DNA of 8,873 nucleotides from DASQQQ01 sp036390995 (GCA_036390995.1 DASWAT010000215.1:1-8873); one strand, 5' to 3'. Positions 1-6,346 are shown, counted from the stretch's first letter. Notes: generated by a model not told the origin, from the letters alone. A program made the numbers and translations.

Positions 1-261
1 GCGTCGTCCACCTCCGACCCGTCTCAGACCATCGCGCGAGCGCCGGCCATCACGGTTTCCGAGGGCATGAGCCCGGGGGCGGGGGCAGCAGACCGGCAGG
101 ACGGACGTTCGTCGGCGGCCGCCGTGAGGCCGGGGGTGTTCAGGGGCGGGTCCGTGAAGATCGGATCCTCGGCCGGCTTCGTTCCACCGCACGGTGCCGG
201 AGACTTCCGAGAGGGACCCGCCAAGGGCACCTACGCCGGAACCGAGTCCAACGAGGTTGGT

Positions 262-275
262 GGCTCTTCAGAGCC
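262..275. repeat. Small perfect hairpin
   Basis: GGCTCT at 262-267 is followed by TC and then its exact reverse complement AGAGCC at 270-275. As RNA it would fold with a 5-bp GC-rich stem and a UUCA loop. There is no T tract on either side. It lies about 180 nt past the cyclase stop, so its link to that gene is weak. Confidence 0.4.
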
Positions 276-342
276 TATCGATGTCGGAGGTTTCGCCTGT
301 CACCAGTGCCGGTGAGCGGGACCCGCCGATCCACCGGTACCC

Positions 343-376
343 GAAGGGCTGGCTTGGACGACCCGGCCAGCCCTTC
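343..376 (-). terminator. Candidate terminator hairpin after the cyclase gene
   Basis: GAAGGGCTGGC at 343-353 is matched perfectly by GCCAGCCCTTC at 366-376, an 11-bp stem with a 12-nt loop. It starts 74 nt beyond the stop codon of the minus-strand cyclase gene. No U tract follows on the minus strand, so intrinsic termination is an inference from stem strength and position. It could equally stabilise the 3' end of the mRNA. Confidence 0.5.
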
Positions 377-449
377 CGCTAGCTGGATGCTCCGGCTCGG
401 CGTCTCCTCACGACCGAACGTGGCCGGCAACCGGGCTGTGGCTGGTGCG

Positions 450-3344
450 TCAACGGGGGTGCCGGGCCCCGGCCTCTTGGGAGCGGCGGAATCCTTCCTC
501 GGCATCCCGGGAGCGCCGGAACCGTTCCTCTGCCTCCGCGTGGTCGCCCCGCAGCTCCGAGACGCGGGCCAGGGCCCGCCACGTCCAGCCCGCCAGCTGG
601 CGCTCGCCGAGCTCCTCCGAGATCCGGATCGCCGTCCGGAGATCCGCCTCGGCCGCGTCCAGGTGGCCGAGCTCCCGTTTGGCGATCCCACGCTCCGCCG
701 TCGCGTCGGCGAACTCCCACCGGGCCCCCAGGTCTTCGAAGGTAGCGACCGCGCGGTCCAGGCAAGGGAGCGCTTCACCAAGCCTGCCCAGATCGAAGAG
801 CACGCGAGCCCGCTGCACCGTCGTGATGGCGATGCTGAACTGGTCGCCGATGCTCTCCGCGAGCGCGCCGGCCTCGTCGCTCAGACGAAGCGCCTCCTCC
901 GCATCGTCCGTGCTCGCGAGGCCTGACCCGGATCCGCCGGATCGGTTGATCGACAGGGAGTTGAGCGCGCGAACACGCGCCCAACCGTCCTCGGGATCGG
1001 CCACCGCGAGCGCACGGCGCCAGATCGCTTCTGCGTCCGCCGACCGTCCCCGCGTCCACGGCACCCATCCGGCGAACAGCAGCGTGCGGACGATCACCCA
1101 TGGGTCGCCCAGCTCCTCGGCGGCGGCCAGCGAGCGGTCCAGCAGCTCCTCGGCCTTGTCGAGGTCGGCCTCGACGTTGATGGCGATGTCTCCGAGGAAG
1201 CGCAGCGCGAGCGCAAGGGCGAACGGATCGTCGTTCTGGGTCCCGAGCGAGACCGCTCGGACGAGCGCCTCGGTCGCCGACGGGTATTCGGCCAGCCAGT
1301 AATGGGCCTCACCCATGCCCGCGAGGGCGCGTGCCTCGCGTACCCTCCACCGCTCCTCCGGGCCGGCCATCGCCAGGACCCGCTGGTAGTAGTCGATCGC
1401 CGAGCGGCCCTCCATCCGCCGCCTCGCCCGGTCTCCCGCCTTCAGGAGCGCGTCGGCCGCGCGCTCGGACACCGTCCGGTCGTCCGGATCCAGGTCCAGC
1501 GACGCGAGCGCCGCGAGCTCGAGGTGCTCGGAGGCCCACGTGGGGTGGCCGGTCGCGATGAGCCGGTCGGCGATGAGCTGGTGCAGGCGCACGCGCTCGC
1601 GCTTGGGGAGGCTCGCGTAGGCCACCTCCTTCAGCGTGGAGTGTCGAAGGCGCCAGCGCGGGACGGCGTGGCTCGCGTCGTCGCGAACGAGGATCTCGGC
1701 AGCCTCGAGCTGTCGGAGCTCGTCGACGGTGGGTTCCGGGTCTACGACCGCGAGCTCGTCGAGGTCGAACGAGACGAAGAACGTGGACGCGCGACGGGCC
1801 AGCTCCCGGAGCCTCGAGGGCAGGGCGTCGAGCCTGGCCGACACGACGGCCTGCACCGTGGGGGGGAGGGTCCCCGGCGACGAGGGTGAACGACCGTTGC
1901 GTTCGGGAAGGAGCATCCCTGTCGTCTCGATGATGAAGTACGGGTTGCCCCCGGCACGCGCGGCGATCTCGGCGGCCCCGGTCTCCTCGATGCGCCCGCC
2001 TCCAGCCTTCCGAACGAGGTCGATCGACTCCTCGGTCGTGAGCGGGTCGAGCCGCAACGTCACGGCGTTCACCGTCCTCGACCCCCAGGCGGGCCGCTTC
2101 TCGAGGAGCTTGGGGCGCGCGAGCCCGAGGACCATCGCCCGGCGCGGGCCGCGGCGCCCCGGCGCGCCGAGGCGCTCGATCAGGTCGAGCATGGGCGGCT
2201 TCAGGGTGTGCGCGTCCTCGAACACGAGCACGGTCGGTCGATCGGCCGCAAGGCCGTCGATCAACGCGATGAATCCCGCGCGGACGTCGTGGACGAACGC
2301 GGACTCGTCGCGGCGCTCGGCCATCCCGAACAGGAGCGAGAGTCGATCGACGATCCGGTCCGTCTCATCGGCATCGCCCGAGCGTTCCACGAGCTTTCGC
2401 AGCCGCTGTTCGGCTTCGTCGGGCGGGTCGCCCTCGTCCACGCCGGCCAGGTCGCCGACGATCGCCGCAGCCGGGGCGAAGGTGGCCGTGTCCGTGTAGG
2501 AACGGGCGCGACCGGTGAGGACGCTCACGCCGCCGTCCAGGCCGGCGACGAGCTCGTCGGCAAGGCGCGACTTCCCGATGCCGGGTTCGCCGAGGACGGT
2601 GACCAGGACCGGCTGGCCGGTGCCGGTGGCGCGGGTCAGGCTCTCCCGGAGGATGGTGAGCTCGCTGGCGCGACCCACGAAGGGGATCGTCCGCCGAGCC
2701 GATCGCGTGGTGAGCCCCTCCACCGGGAAGCCGGCGAGCGGGACGTGGAAGCCCTTCGCCTGCACGTCCCGCCGTTCCCCGTACGAGACGGCGGTTTCCG
2801 TGAGCGCGAAGGTCGTCTGACCGGCGAGTACCTCGCCCGGCTCGGCGGCCGCCTGGAGCCGGGCCGACGCGTTCACGACGGGGCCGGTGACGAGGAGCTG
2901 TCCGGCCGGCCCCAGCCCCGTGGCGGCCTCCCCGGACTCGACCCCCACCCGGACCTCGAGGGGCTCGGCCAGTCCGAGGGAAGCGCCCAGGCGGCGCAGC
3001 CGTCCGCGGATGGCGAGGCCGGCTCGCACGGCGCGAAGCGCGTCGTCTTCGTGAACCGTGGGCAGGCCGAAGACCGCCATCACGGCGTCGCCGATGAACT
3101 TCTCCGGCCGTCCCCGGAGCGCCAGGAGCTCCTCGGTCGCGGCGTCGAAGAACCGGCCGAGGACCTCGCGGGCCCGCTCGGGATCGAGACGGTGGGCGAG
3201 CCCCGTGGAGTCCACGAGGTCTGCGAAGAGCACCGTGACCATCTTCCGCTCCTCGGTGCCGAGCGGAGTGGCCACCACCGCGCCGCAATCCGGGCAGAAT
3301 CGGGCTCCGTCGGGAAGCGGCGCGCCGCACACCGCACAGGTCAT
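450..3344 (-). CDS. Zinc-ribbon / class III cyclase / STAND-type AAA ATPase / TPR signalling protein
   Basis: A 964-residue multidomain cytoplasmic protein of a type expanded in actinobacteria and chloroflexi. Residues 2-21 form a zinc ribbon (C3, C6, C17, C20). A class III nucleotidyl cyclase domain spans about 34-210: metal-binding D42 and D86, substrate-specifying K82, transition-state N158 and R162. The second base-specifying position (Asp or Thr in active adenylate cyclases) appears to be L151, so cyclase activity and substrate choice are uncertain. The ATPase covers about 222-590, with Walker A GEPGIGKS at 252-259, Walker B VLVFED at 372-377 and a GNPYF motif at 466-470. Helical TPR-like repeats fill about 630-950. 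The C-terminus ends in two 10-residue tandem copies (939-948, 949-958). I chose the ATG at 3344 because it opens the zinc ribbon and sits 6 nt after a TATGCT -10-like box; the in-frame ATG at 3500 would add 52 residues with no domain. Family members are thought to couple ligand or partner sensing to ATP hydrolysis, but the ligand here cannot be read. Confidence 0.94.
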   Translation of the reverse strand: MTCAVCGAPLPDGARFCPDCGAVVATPLGTEERKMVTVLFADLVDSTGLAHRLDPERAREVLGRFFDAATEELLALRGRPEKFIGDAVMAVFGLPTVHEDDALRAVRAGLAIRGRLRRLGASLGLAEPLEVRVGVESGEAATGLGPAGQLLVTGPVVNASARLQAAAEPGEVLAGQTTFALTETAVSYGERRDVQAKGFHVPLAGFPVEGLTTRSARRTIPFVGRASELTILRESLTRATGTGQPVLVTVLGEPGIGKSRLADELVAGLDGGVSVLTGRARSYTDTATFAPAAAIVGDLAGVDEGDPPDEAEQRLRKLVERSGDADETDRIVDRLSLLFGMAERRDESAFVHDVRAGFIALIDGLAADRPTVLVFEDAHTLKPPMLDLIERLGAPGRRGPRRAMVLGLARPKLLEKRPAWGSRTVNAVTLRLDPLTTEESIDLVRKAGGGRIEETGAAEIAARAGGNPYFIIETTGMLLPERNGRSPSSPGTLPPTVQAVVSARLDALPSRLRELARRASTFFVSFDLDELAVVDPEPTVDELRQLEAAEILVRDDASHAVPRWRLRHSTLKEVAYASLPKRERVRLHQLIADRLIATGHPTWASEHLELAALASLDLDPDDRTVSERAADALLKAGDRARRRMEGRSAIDYYQRVLAMAGPEERWRVREARALAGMGEAHYWLAEYPSATEALVRAVSLGTQNDDPFALALALRFLGDIAINVEADLDKAEELLDRSLAAAEELGDPWVIVRTLLFAGWVPWTRGRSADAEAIWRRALAVADPEDGWARVRALNSLSINRSGGSGSGLASTDDAEEALRLSDEAGALAESIGDQFSIAITTVQRARVLFDLGRLGEALPCLDRAVATFEDLGARWEFADATAERGIAKRELGHLDAAEADLRTAIRISEELGERQLAGWTWRALARVSELRGDHAEAEERFRRSRDAEEGFRRSQEAGARHPR
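478..537 (-). repeat. 30-bp tandem duplication in the 3' end of the cyclase gene
   Basis: The blocks at 481-500 and 511-530 agree at 17 of 20 positions and are exactly 30 bp apart. They encode the consecutive 10-residue units EERFRRSRDA and EEGFRRSQEA in the last 26 residues of the cyclase protein. The reading frame is kept, so this lengthens a charged tail without damage. Outer limits are approximate. Confidence 0.7.
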
Positions 3345-3350
3345 CTGAGC

Positions 3351-3356
3351 AGCATA
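3351..3356 (-). promoter_or_regulatory. -10-like box of the cyclase gene, leaderless start
   Basis: On the minus strand TATGCT fits the TAnnnT pattern and ends 6 nt before the ATG at 3344. This would place the transcript start at or next to the start codon. There is no Shine-Dalgarno sequence in between, so the mRNA is probably leaderless. No clear -35 box is visible. Confidence 0.45.
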
Positions 3357-3411
3357 GCCGCGGGCCACGACACGGCCATACACCGCGCCACGACGCCGCG
3401 ATGAGCGAAGA

Positions 3412-3426
3412 GGAGATCCGATCTCC
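3412..3426. promoter_or_regulatory. 15-bp palindrome in the divergent intergenic region
   Basis: GGAGATC at 3412-3418 and GATCTCC at 3420-3426 form a perfect palindrome with one central base. Outside it, GAGC at 3403-3406 and GCTC at 3427-3430 extend the symmetry across a 5-nt bulge. It lies 68 nt upstream of the cyclase start and 120 nt upstream of the small basic gene, a reasonable place for an operator. The regulator is unknown. Confidence 0.4.
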
Positions 3427-3545
3427 GCTCCCTCACCATGGAGGAGGTCCGGCCGGGGTACCCTCGAACCGACGGGATCGTGGCCGACGCTCGAGCGCAT
3501 CGTGATACGGTCACCATCCGGTCTTGGCTGTTGAAAGGGGGAACC

Positions 3546-3677
3546 ATGGCCAACAAGGACAAGGGCGGTTCGAAGAGCTCGAAGACCGCGGCGAGCAAGT
3601 CCCTGAAGGAGAAACGTCAGGCGAAGAAGGAGAAGGCCGCCCAGTCGGCTTCCTCCGGATACTCGACCGGTAGATAG
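3546..3677 (+). CDS. Small lysine-rich protein, unknown function
   Basis: A 43-residue protein with 10 lysines and 2 arginines against 3 acidic residues, so strongly basic. The middle (residues 18-30) is a run of Lys, Glu, Arg and Gln likely to be helical; both ends are rich in Ser, Gly and Ala and probably disordered. There is no signal peptide, membrane segment or recognised domain. The composition suits binding of nucleic acid or another polyanion, but that is inference. The start is well supported: the purine-rich AAAGGGGG precedes the ATG by about 5 nt. An upstream in-frame ATG at 3438 would add 36 residues of a different character and has no better signal. The gene converges with the 97-residue gene, and its TAG stop lies inside the shared hairpin at 3675-3692. 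Confidence 0.72.
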   Translation: MANKDKGGSKSSKTAASKSLKEKRQAKKEKAAQSASSGYSTGR

Positions 3678-3692
3678 CCGCCGAAGCGGCTA
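3675..3692. terminator. Hairpin holding both stop codons of two convergent genes
   Basis: TAGCCGC at 3675-3681 and GCGGCTA at 3686-3692 are exact reverse complements around the 4-base loop CGAA. The first three bases are the TAG stop of the plus-strand small basic gene. The last three, read on the other strand, are the TAG stop of the minus-strand 97-residue gene. In the minus-strand RNA the loop is UUCG closed by C-G, the extra-stable tetraloop. The stem is a plausible bidirectional terminator or mRNA end, although no U tract follows. Confidence 0.6.
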
Positions 3693-3983
3693 CCCGTCCG
3701 GCTTCACCTCGATGAGGCTGATCGTGAAGGGCGGCAGGCCGTGCGCCGCCCACAACTCGGACGCGCGATCGCGCAACATGCGCTCGGCCGCAGACCTCGC
3801 CGCCTGGTCGCCCGTGGCCTGAACCGTCACCTGCACACGGACCGTTCCGGAATCCCCGCGACTGAGAACGGGAAGCATCTGGTTCGCGGCAAGGACGTTG
3901 CTCAGTTCCCCCATCTGCTCATCGCTCAGCAACTCGTCGTCGTCCCGAGCCAACTCGAGTCGAACCAGCCACGCCGTGATCAT
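3690..3983 (-). CDS. 97-residue hypothetical protein
   Basis: I do not recognise this protein. It has no signal peptide, cysteine or membrane segment. The first 12 residues look like a beta strand (ITAWLVRLEL). An acidic helical part follows (13-34), then a Val-rich strand region (46-56, VRVQVTVQATG), a helix rich in Ala and Arg (57-76), and a final strand near 83-93. This alternation suggests a small compact alpha/beta fold, by eye only. The ATG at 3983 is the natural start: TAGACT lies 8 nt upstream with no Shine-Dalgarno sequence, which fits a leaderless mRNA. It is divergent from the 92-residue gene with a 71-bp gap and convergent with the small basic gene, sharing a stop-codon hairpin with it. 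Confidence 0.72.
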   Translation of the reverse strand: MITAWLVRLELARDDDELLSDEQMGELSNVLAANQMLPVLSRGDSGTVRVQVTVQATGDQAARSAAERMLRDRASELWAAHGLPPFTISLIEVKPDG

Positions 3984-3991
3984 CGGCGAAG

Positions 3992-3997
3992 AGTCTA
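3992..3997 (-). promoter_or_regulatory. -10-like box of the 97-residue gene
   Basis: TAGACT on the minus strand fits TAnnnT and ends 8 nt before the ATG at 3983, so transcription would begin within a base or two of the start codon. No -35 match is clear. Confidence 0.4.
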
Positions 3998-4040
3998 GCC
4001 CGCACCGGAGTGAGGGCGATGCGTGGGGGAGGACCGCCGT

Positions 4041-4051
4041 GACAGACTGTC
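4041..4051. promoter_or_regulatory. 11-bp palindrome before the 92-residue gene
   Basis: GACAG-A-CTGTC is a perfect palindrome ending 3 nt before the ATG at 4055. It contains CAGACT, a weak -10 candidate ending 6 nt before the start codon. Overlap of an operator-like palindrome with a leaderless promoter would allow repression at the start, but this is inference from position. Confidence 0.3.
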
Positions 4052-4054
4052 CTC

Positions 4055-4333
4055 ATGGACGACGAAGAGCTCCTGTCGCGGGCGGAGCAGGCGCTGACCG
4101 AGATCAAGATCGCCCACGGGCTCTCGGACGCCCACGCATCGGTGCTGGCCGCGCTGCGCATCCGGCTGAAGGGGAGCGCTGGGGGATCGCTGGACGACCT
4201 GCTCGAGGCGGCGGGCGACCTTCGGCCGGACAGCCTGGAGGAGAAGATGGCGGAGACCGAGCGCAGGCCCAAGCCGTCGTTGGATGACCTGTTGAAGAAG
4301 GACCCCAAACCGAAGCGCGACTGGCCCGCTTGA
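4055..4333 (+). CDS. 92-residue charged hypothetical protein with a repeated SLDDLL motif
   Basis: A small soluble protein I cannot assign to a family. The N-terminal half (residues 1-40) is predicted helical and acidic at its start. The motif SLDDLL occurs twice, at residues 45-50 and 75-80, followed by EAAG and KKDP respectively. The second copy opens a Lys/Pro-rich tail ending in DWPA. Such short amphipathic acidic repeats often serve as docking peptides, but no partner can be named. No Shine-Dalgarno sequence precedes the ATG, in keeping with other leaderless-looking genes here. It is divergent from the 97-residue gene. Its 3' end abuts the decayed McrC-like remnant on the opposite strand, exactly where that remnant's nuclease domain would be expected. 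Confidence 0.7.
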   Translation: MDDEELLSRAEQALTEIKIAHGLSDAHASVLAALRIRLKGSAGGSLDDLLEAAGDLRPDSLEEKMAETERRPKPSLDDLLKKDPKPKRDWPA

Positions 4334-4340
4334 CGCTCGG

Positions 4341-4910
4341 ATGAGATCCTGAAGAGTCCTCCCAACCAGCGATACTCCGTGCCACGGGGATCTTCCGCAG
4401 GCACCTCGGGCAGCAGGTGTGTCCGAACCTCGCCGGAGAGCGTCGCGGTCGGCTCGGCGGGGCGGGCGTGCAGCTCGCCGACGTTGCGCAGGAACGGCGC
4501 CTGGGACAGCGCCGCGTCGAGCTGCTCGAGGAGCGTGACCGCCTCCGGCTCGTCGAGCGCCAGCCGCCGCCGCCGCACCGTCTCCGCGGCATGGCGGACG
4601 ACGCGGTTCTCATGCACGTCTTCGACCAGCTCGCGGCGTGCGTCGAAGACCGCACGAACCGCCCGTTCTCCTCGATGTTGCCCGGCTTCCGGCGGCTGCG
4701 GATCACCTCTCGCGGCTCGGGGTGACGGGCGAGGTCGCCGCGCGTCTACTGCTCGCGGCGCCGCAGCTCCTTCCGATGCGCGCGCTGCAGCATGGGAAGG
4801 ATGTCCACGAGTCCCGGGCGGTCGCCCGTGCCTCGGACGATCGAGCGAAGGGCTTCGAGTCGGTCTGCGTCCGGGGCTTGGGACGGCGTACGGCTGGACG
4901 CCGGCGTCGA
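4341..4910 (-). pseudogene. Decayed McrC-like (DUF2357-type) partner of the McrB ATPase
   Basis: Directly after the ATPase stop the minus strand keeps a coding-like pattern but is broken. Positions 4910-4749 read 54 codons in the ATPase frame to a TAG at 4746-4748. The same frame resumes to about 4653, with an ENGRFVR motif. Near 4650-4655 the coding signal jumps to another frame, which gives ENRVVRHAAE, then QAPFLRNVGEL, and ends near EYRWLGGLFR at about 4352. The order ENRxVR, PFLxxVGxL, YRxLxxLFR matches my recollection of DUF2357 proteins, which are encoded next to McrB-like ATPases and normally end in a PD-(D/E)XK nuclease domain. Here that C-terminal domain is absent and there is no clear start codon. 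The assignment rests on motifs and context only. Sequencing error could explain the frameshift but not the missing nuclease domain. Confidence 0.5.
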
Positions 4911-5897
4911 TCAGAAGAACGACGCGAAGCCATGGGTGCCGTATTCCTCGCGCATCGCCTCGGCCTTCGCGCGGGAGAGCGGGAACGGCTCGTCGCCGAG
5001 CGCCCCCAGGAACGCGTCGAGGCCTTCCTCGAGTCGGCGATCGGCGCCGCGGACCCGCGGCAGCACCTTCTGGAGCAGCTGCTCGTCGAGCGCCGTCTGC
5101 CAGGACGTCCCGACCTCGGAGGCGGCGCCCGCGTGCAGGTGGATCTCGTCCAGCACGCGGAACCCGAACGGCGCGATGGGCCGGACCGCATCCCAGATCG
5201 CGAGCACGGTCTCCGCGTAGGGCTGGTCGTCGAGGTGCTCGACGACCTTGTCGCGTGGCAGCGGCAGCTCGATCAGCTGAGCGCGGTCGTACACCTTGTC
5301 GGCGAACCCGTGGGTGGTCTCGTCCACGTTCACGGTCCCCGCGAACTTCAGGTTCGGCGACAGGACGACCGTGTGCCCTGGCGCGAGGTCGAGCCGGGCG
5401 GTCCCATGGCGCGAGCGAAGCTCCATCGCGGACAGGAACCTGGAGAAGTAGTGCTCGACCCGGGCCAGGTTCATCTCGTCCAGGATCACGTGGAACTCGC
5501 GCGCCAGCCTGCCCGAGCCGTTCGCGCTCTCCCACTCGCGGGCGGCGTCCTGCACGAACTCGCTGAACGGCGTGTGGTGGTAGAAGCCGTCGAGCGGCGA
5601 CAGGTAGCCGAGCAGGTCCTCGTTCGACGACCAGCTCGGGTCGACCGCGACCACCTTGGCTCGGGCCCCGGCGACCTCGGCGTAGGCCGTGGCGAGCCAG
5701 GTCTTCCCGGTGCCGCTCACGCCCGAGAGGATCACGAACCCCCGGGTGCTCATCGCGAGGTGGTAGCGACGGATCACGTCGTCCGAGATCCGGAAGGTGG
5801 GGTTCGCCAGCCGGAACCCCTCGATCAGCTCTTGGAGCCGCTCCTCGTGTCCGATGGCCGTGACCTGGTCCGCGTTGCTGTCCGTGCTCGTCACCAT
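4911..5897 (-). CDS. McrB-like AAA+ NTPase
   Basis: A 328-residue AAA+ motor of the type that powers McrBC-like, modification-dependent restriction. Walker A GVSGTGKT is at 59-66, the Walker B strand HVILDE at 136-141 and the family motif EMNLARVEHYFSRFLSAME at 141-159. Sensor 1 is N190 within GTVNVDETTH, and the likely arginine finger is R205 in KVYDRA. Its C-terminus GFASFF resembles the usual GFxSFW ending, so the TGA is a natural stop. Only about 50 residues precede the ATPase core, so no domain for reading modified DNA is present; in this family that job belongs to an N-terminal domain or a partner. I chose the ATG at 5897, preceded by AGGGA at about 7-8 nt. An in-frame ATG at 5969 would add 24 low-complexity residues without a ribosome site. 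Its expected nuclease partner downstream is decayed, so the system is probably not functional for cleavage. Confidence 0.92.
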   Translation of the reverse strand: MVTSTDSNADQVTAIGHEERLQELIEGFRLANPTFRISDDVIRRYHLAMSTRGFVILSGVSGTGKTWLATAYAEVAGARAKVVAVDPSWSSNEDLLGYLSPLDGFYHHTPFSEFVQDAAREWESANGSGRLAREFHVILDEMNLARVEHYFSRFLSAMELRSRHGTARLDLAPGHTVVLSPNLKFAGTVNVDETTHGFADKVYDRAQLIELPLPRDKVVEHLDDQPYAETVLAIWDAVRPIAPFGFRVLDEIHLHAGAASEVGTSWQTALDEQLLQKVLPRVRGADRRLEEGLDAFLGALGDEPFPLSRAKAEAMREEYGTHGFASFF

Positions 5898-6088
5898 GCC
5901 GATGTCCCTGGTCGTGGCTGGTGGGAGTCGTGCTCCGAGCGCTCCGGCTCCCCTGCTCCCTCCTTCCATCGGCGCTCGGCGGGAGGATGTTGAGCGTGGT
6001 TGGCCGGATCGAGGCTAGCCGGCACCCGACGTCCCGACCCAGACCGCAGCCTGGACGTCCGCGGCCCGGGTCTGCGACCCGACCGCGA

Positions 6089-6346
6089 CGAGGCGCCGTC
6101 GTCCTGACCGAGCACACGCACCGCGGCGACCACGGCATGCCTCCCTACTGCGGCGTGCACTCGAACCGCGACGCGTACGTGTACTTCTCCACCGGCGAGG
6201 AGGAGCTGTACGAACTCCAGCGGGACCGGTTCGAGCTCCGGAACCGGGCCGGCGCGACCGGCTACCGGACAGTGCTCCGCCGGATGCGGTTGCGTGTGGC
6301 GCAGCTGTGCGATACAGCACCTCCCCGCATGTCGATCCCGTTCTGA
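6089..6346 (+). pseudogene. Relict C-terminus of a sulfatase
   Basis: About 85 codons read as the end of a sulfatase-like hydrolase: AVVLTEH, then PPYCGVHSNRDAYVYFSTG, then EEELYELQRDRFELRN, a form of the EELYDLxxDPxExxNLA signature near the C-terminus of arylsulfatase and N-acetylglucosamine-6-sulfatase relatives. A basic helix (YRTVLRRMRLRVAQLC) and a TGA stop follow. The N-terminal catalytic domain, with the formylglycine CxPxR site and metal ligands (normally some 350-400 residues), is missing. Upstream sequence in this frame (5921-6088) is low-complexity Arg/Pro and not sulfatase-like. A short product from the ATG at 6137 is possible but could not be an enzyme. It is divergent from the McrB gene, so the break may mark an old insertion or deletion edge. 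Confidence 0.66.

Larger units (their letters stand above)
1..449. other. Left-end stretch without a supported gene
   Basis: I could assign no gene here. Short open frames exist on both strands (67-315 plus, 24-230 minus), but they have no recognisable domain and no convincing ribosome binding site, and the minus one starts at a GTG directly after an in-frame stop. What can be seen is structural: a small hairpin at 262-275 and a strong 11-bp inverted repeat at 343-376 beyond the 3' end of the cyclase gene. A neighbouring gene may lie just outside the window. Confidence 0.5.

Noticed and set aside
24..230. Minus-strand 68-codon frame at the left end
   Set aside because: It starts at a GTG directly after an in-frame stop, has no ribosome site and no recognised domain. 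Third-position GC is high but not enough on its own.
67..315. Plus-strand 82-codon frame at the left end
   Set aside because: No domain, and GAGGGC sits too close to the ATG to be a good ribosome site. It could be a real gene, but I cannot support it.
211..327. Direct repeat GGGACCCGCC near 213 and 317
   Set aside because: Ten bases in GC-rich DNA with poor flanking similarity; likely chance.
2208..3404. Plus-strand open frame of 398 codons opposite the cyclase gene
   Set aside because: It lies antisense to well-conserved cyclase and ATPase domains, has no recognisable domain and is a mirror of the minus-strand codon bias.
4911..4913. TGA at the end of the McrB gene as a recoding or readthrough site, since coding-like sequence continues in the same frame
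   Set aside because: The GFASFF ending matches the natural C-terminus of this ATPase family, so the frame match with the downstream remnant is more simply chance.
4638..5993. Plus-strand open frame of 451 codons opposite the McrB gene
   Set aside because: Antisense to the conserved Walker and sensor motifs of the ATPase; its composition is that of a shadow frame.
3919..6138. Very long minus-strand open frame of 739 codons
   Set aside because: Most of it is Arg/Pro/Gly-rich and overlaps the McrB gene in another frame, as expected for GC-rich shadow frames. Only its part at about 4352-4653 looks like real protein, and I used that for the McrC-like remnant.
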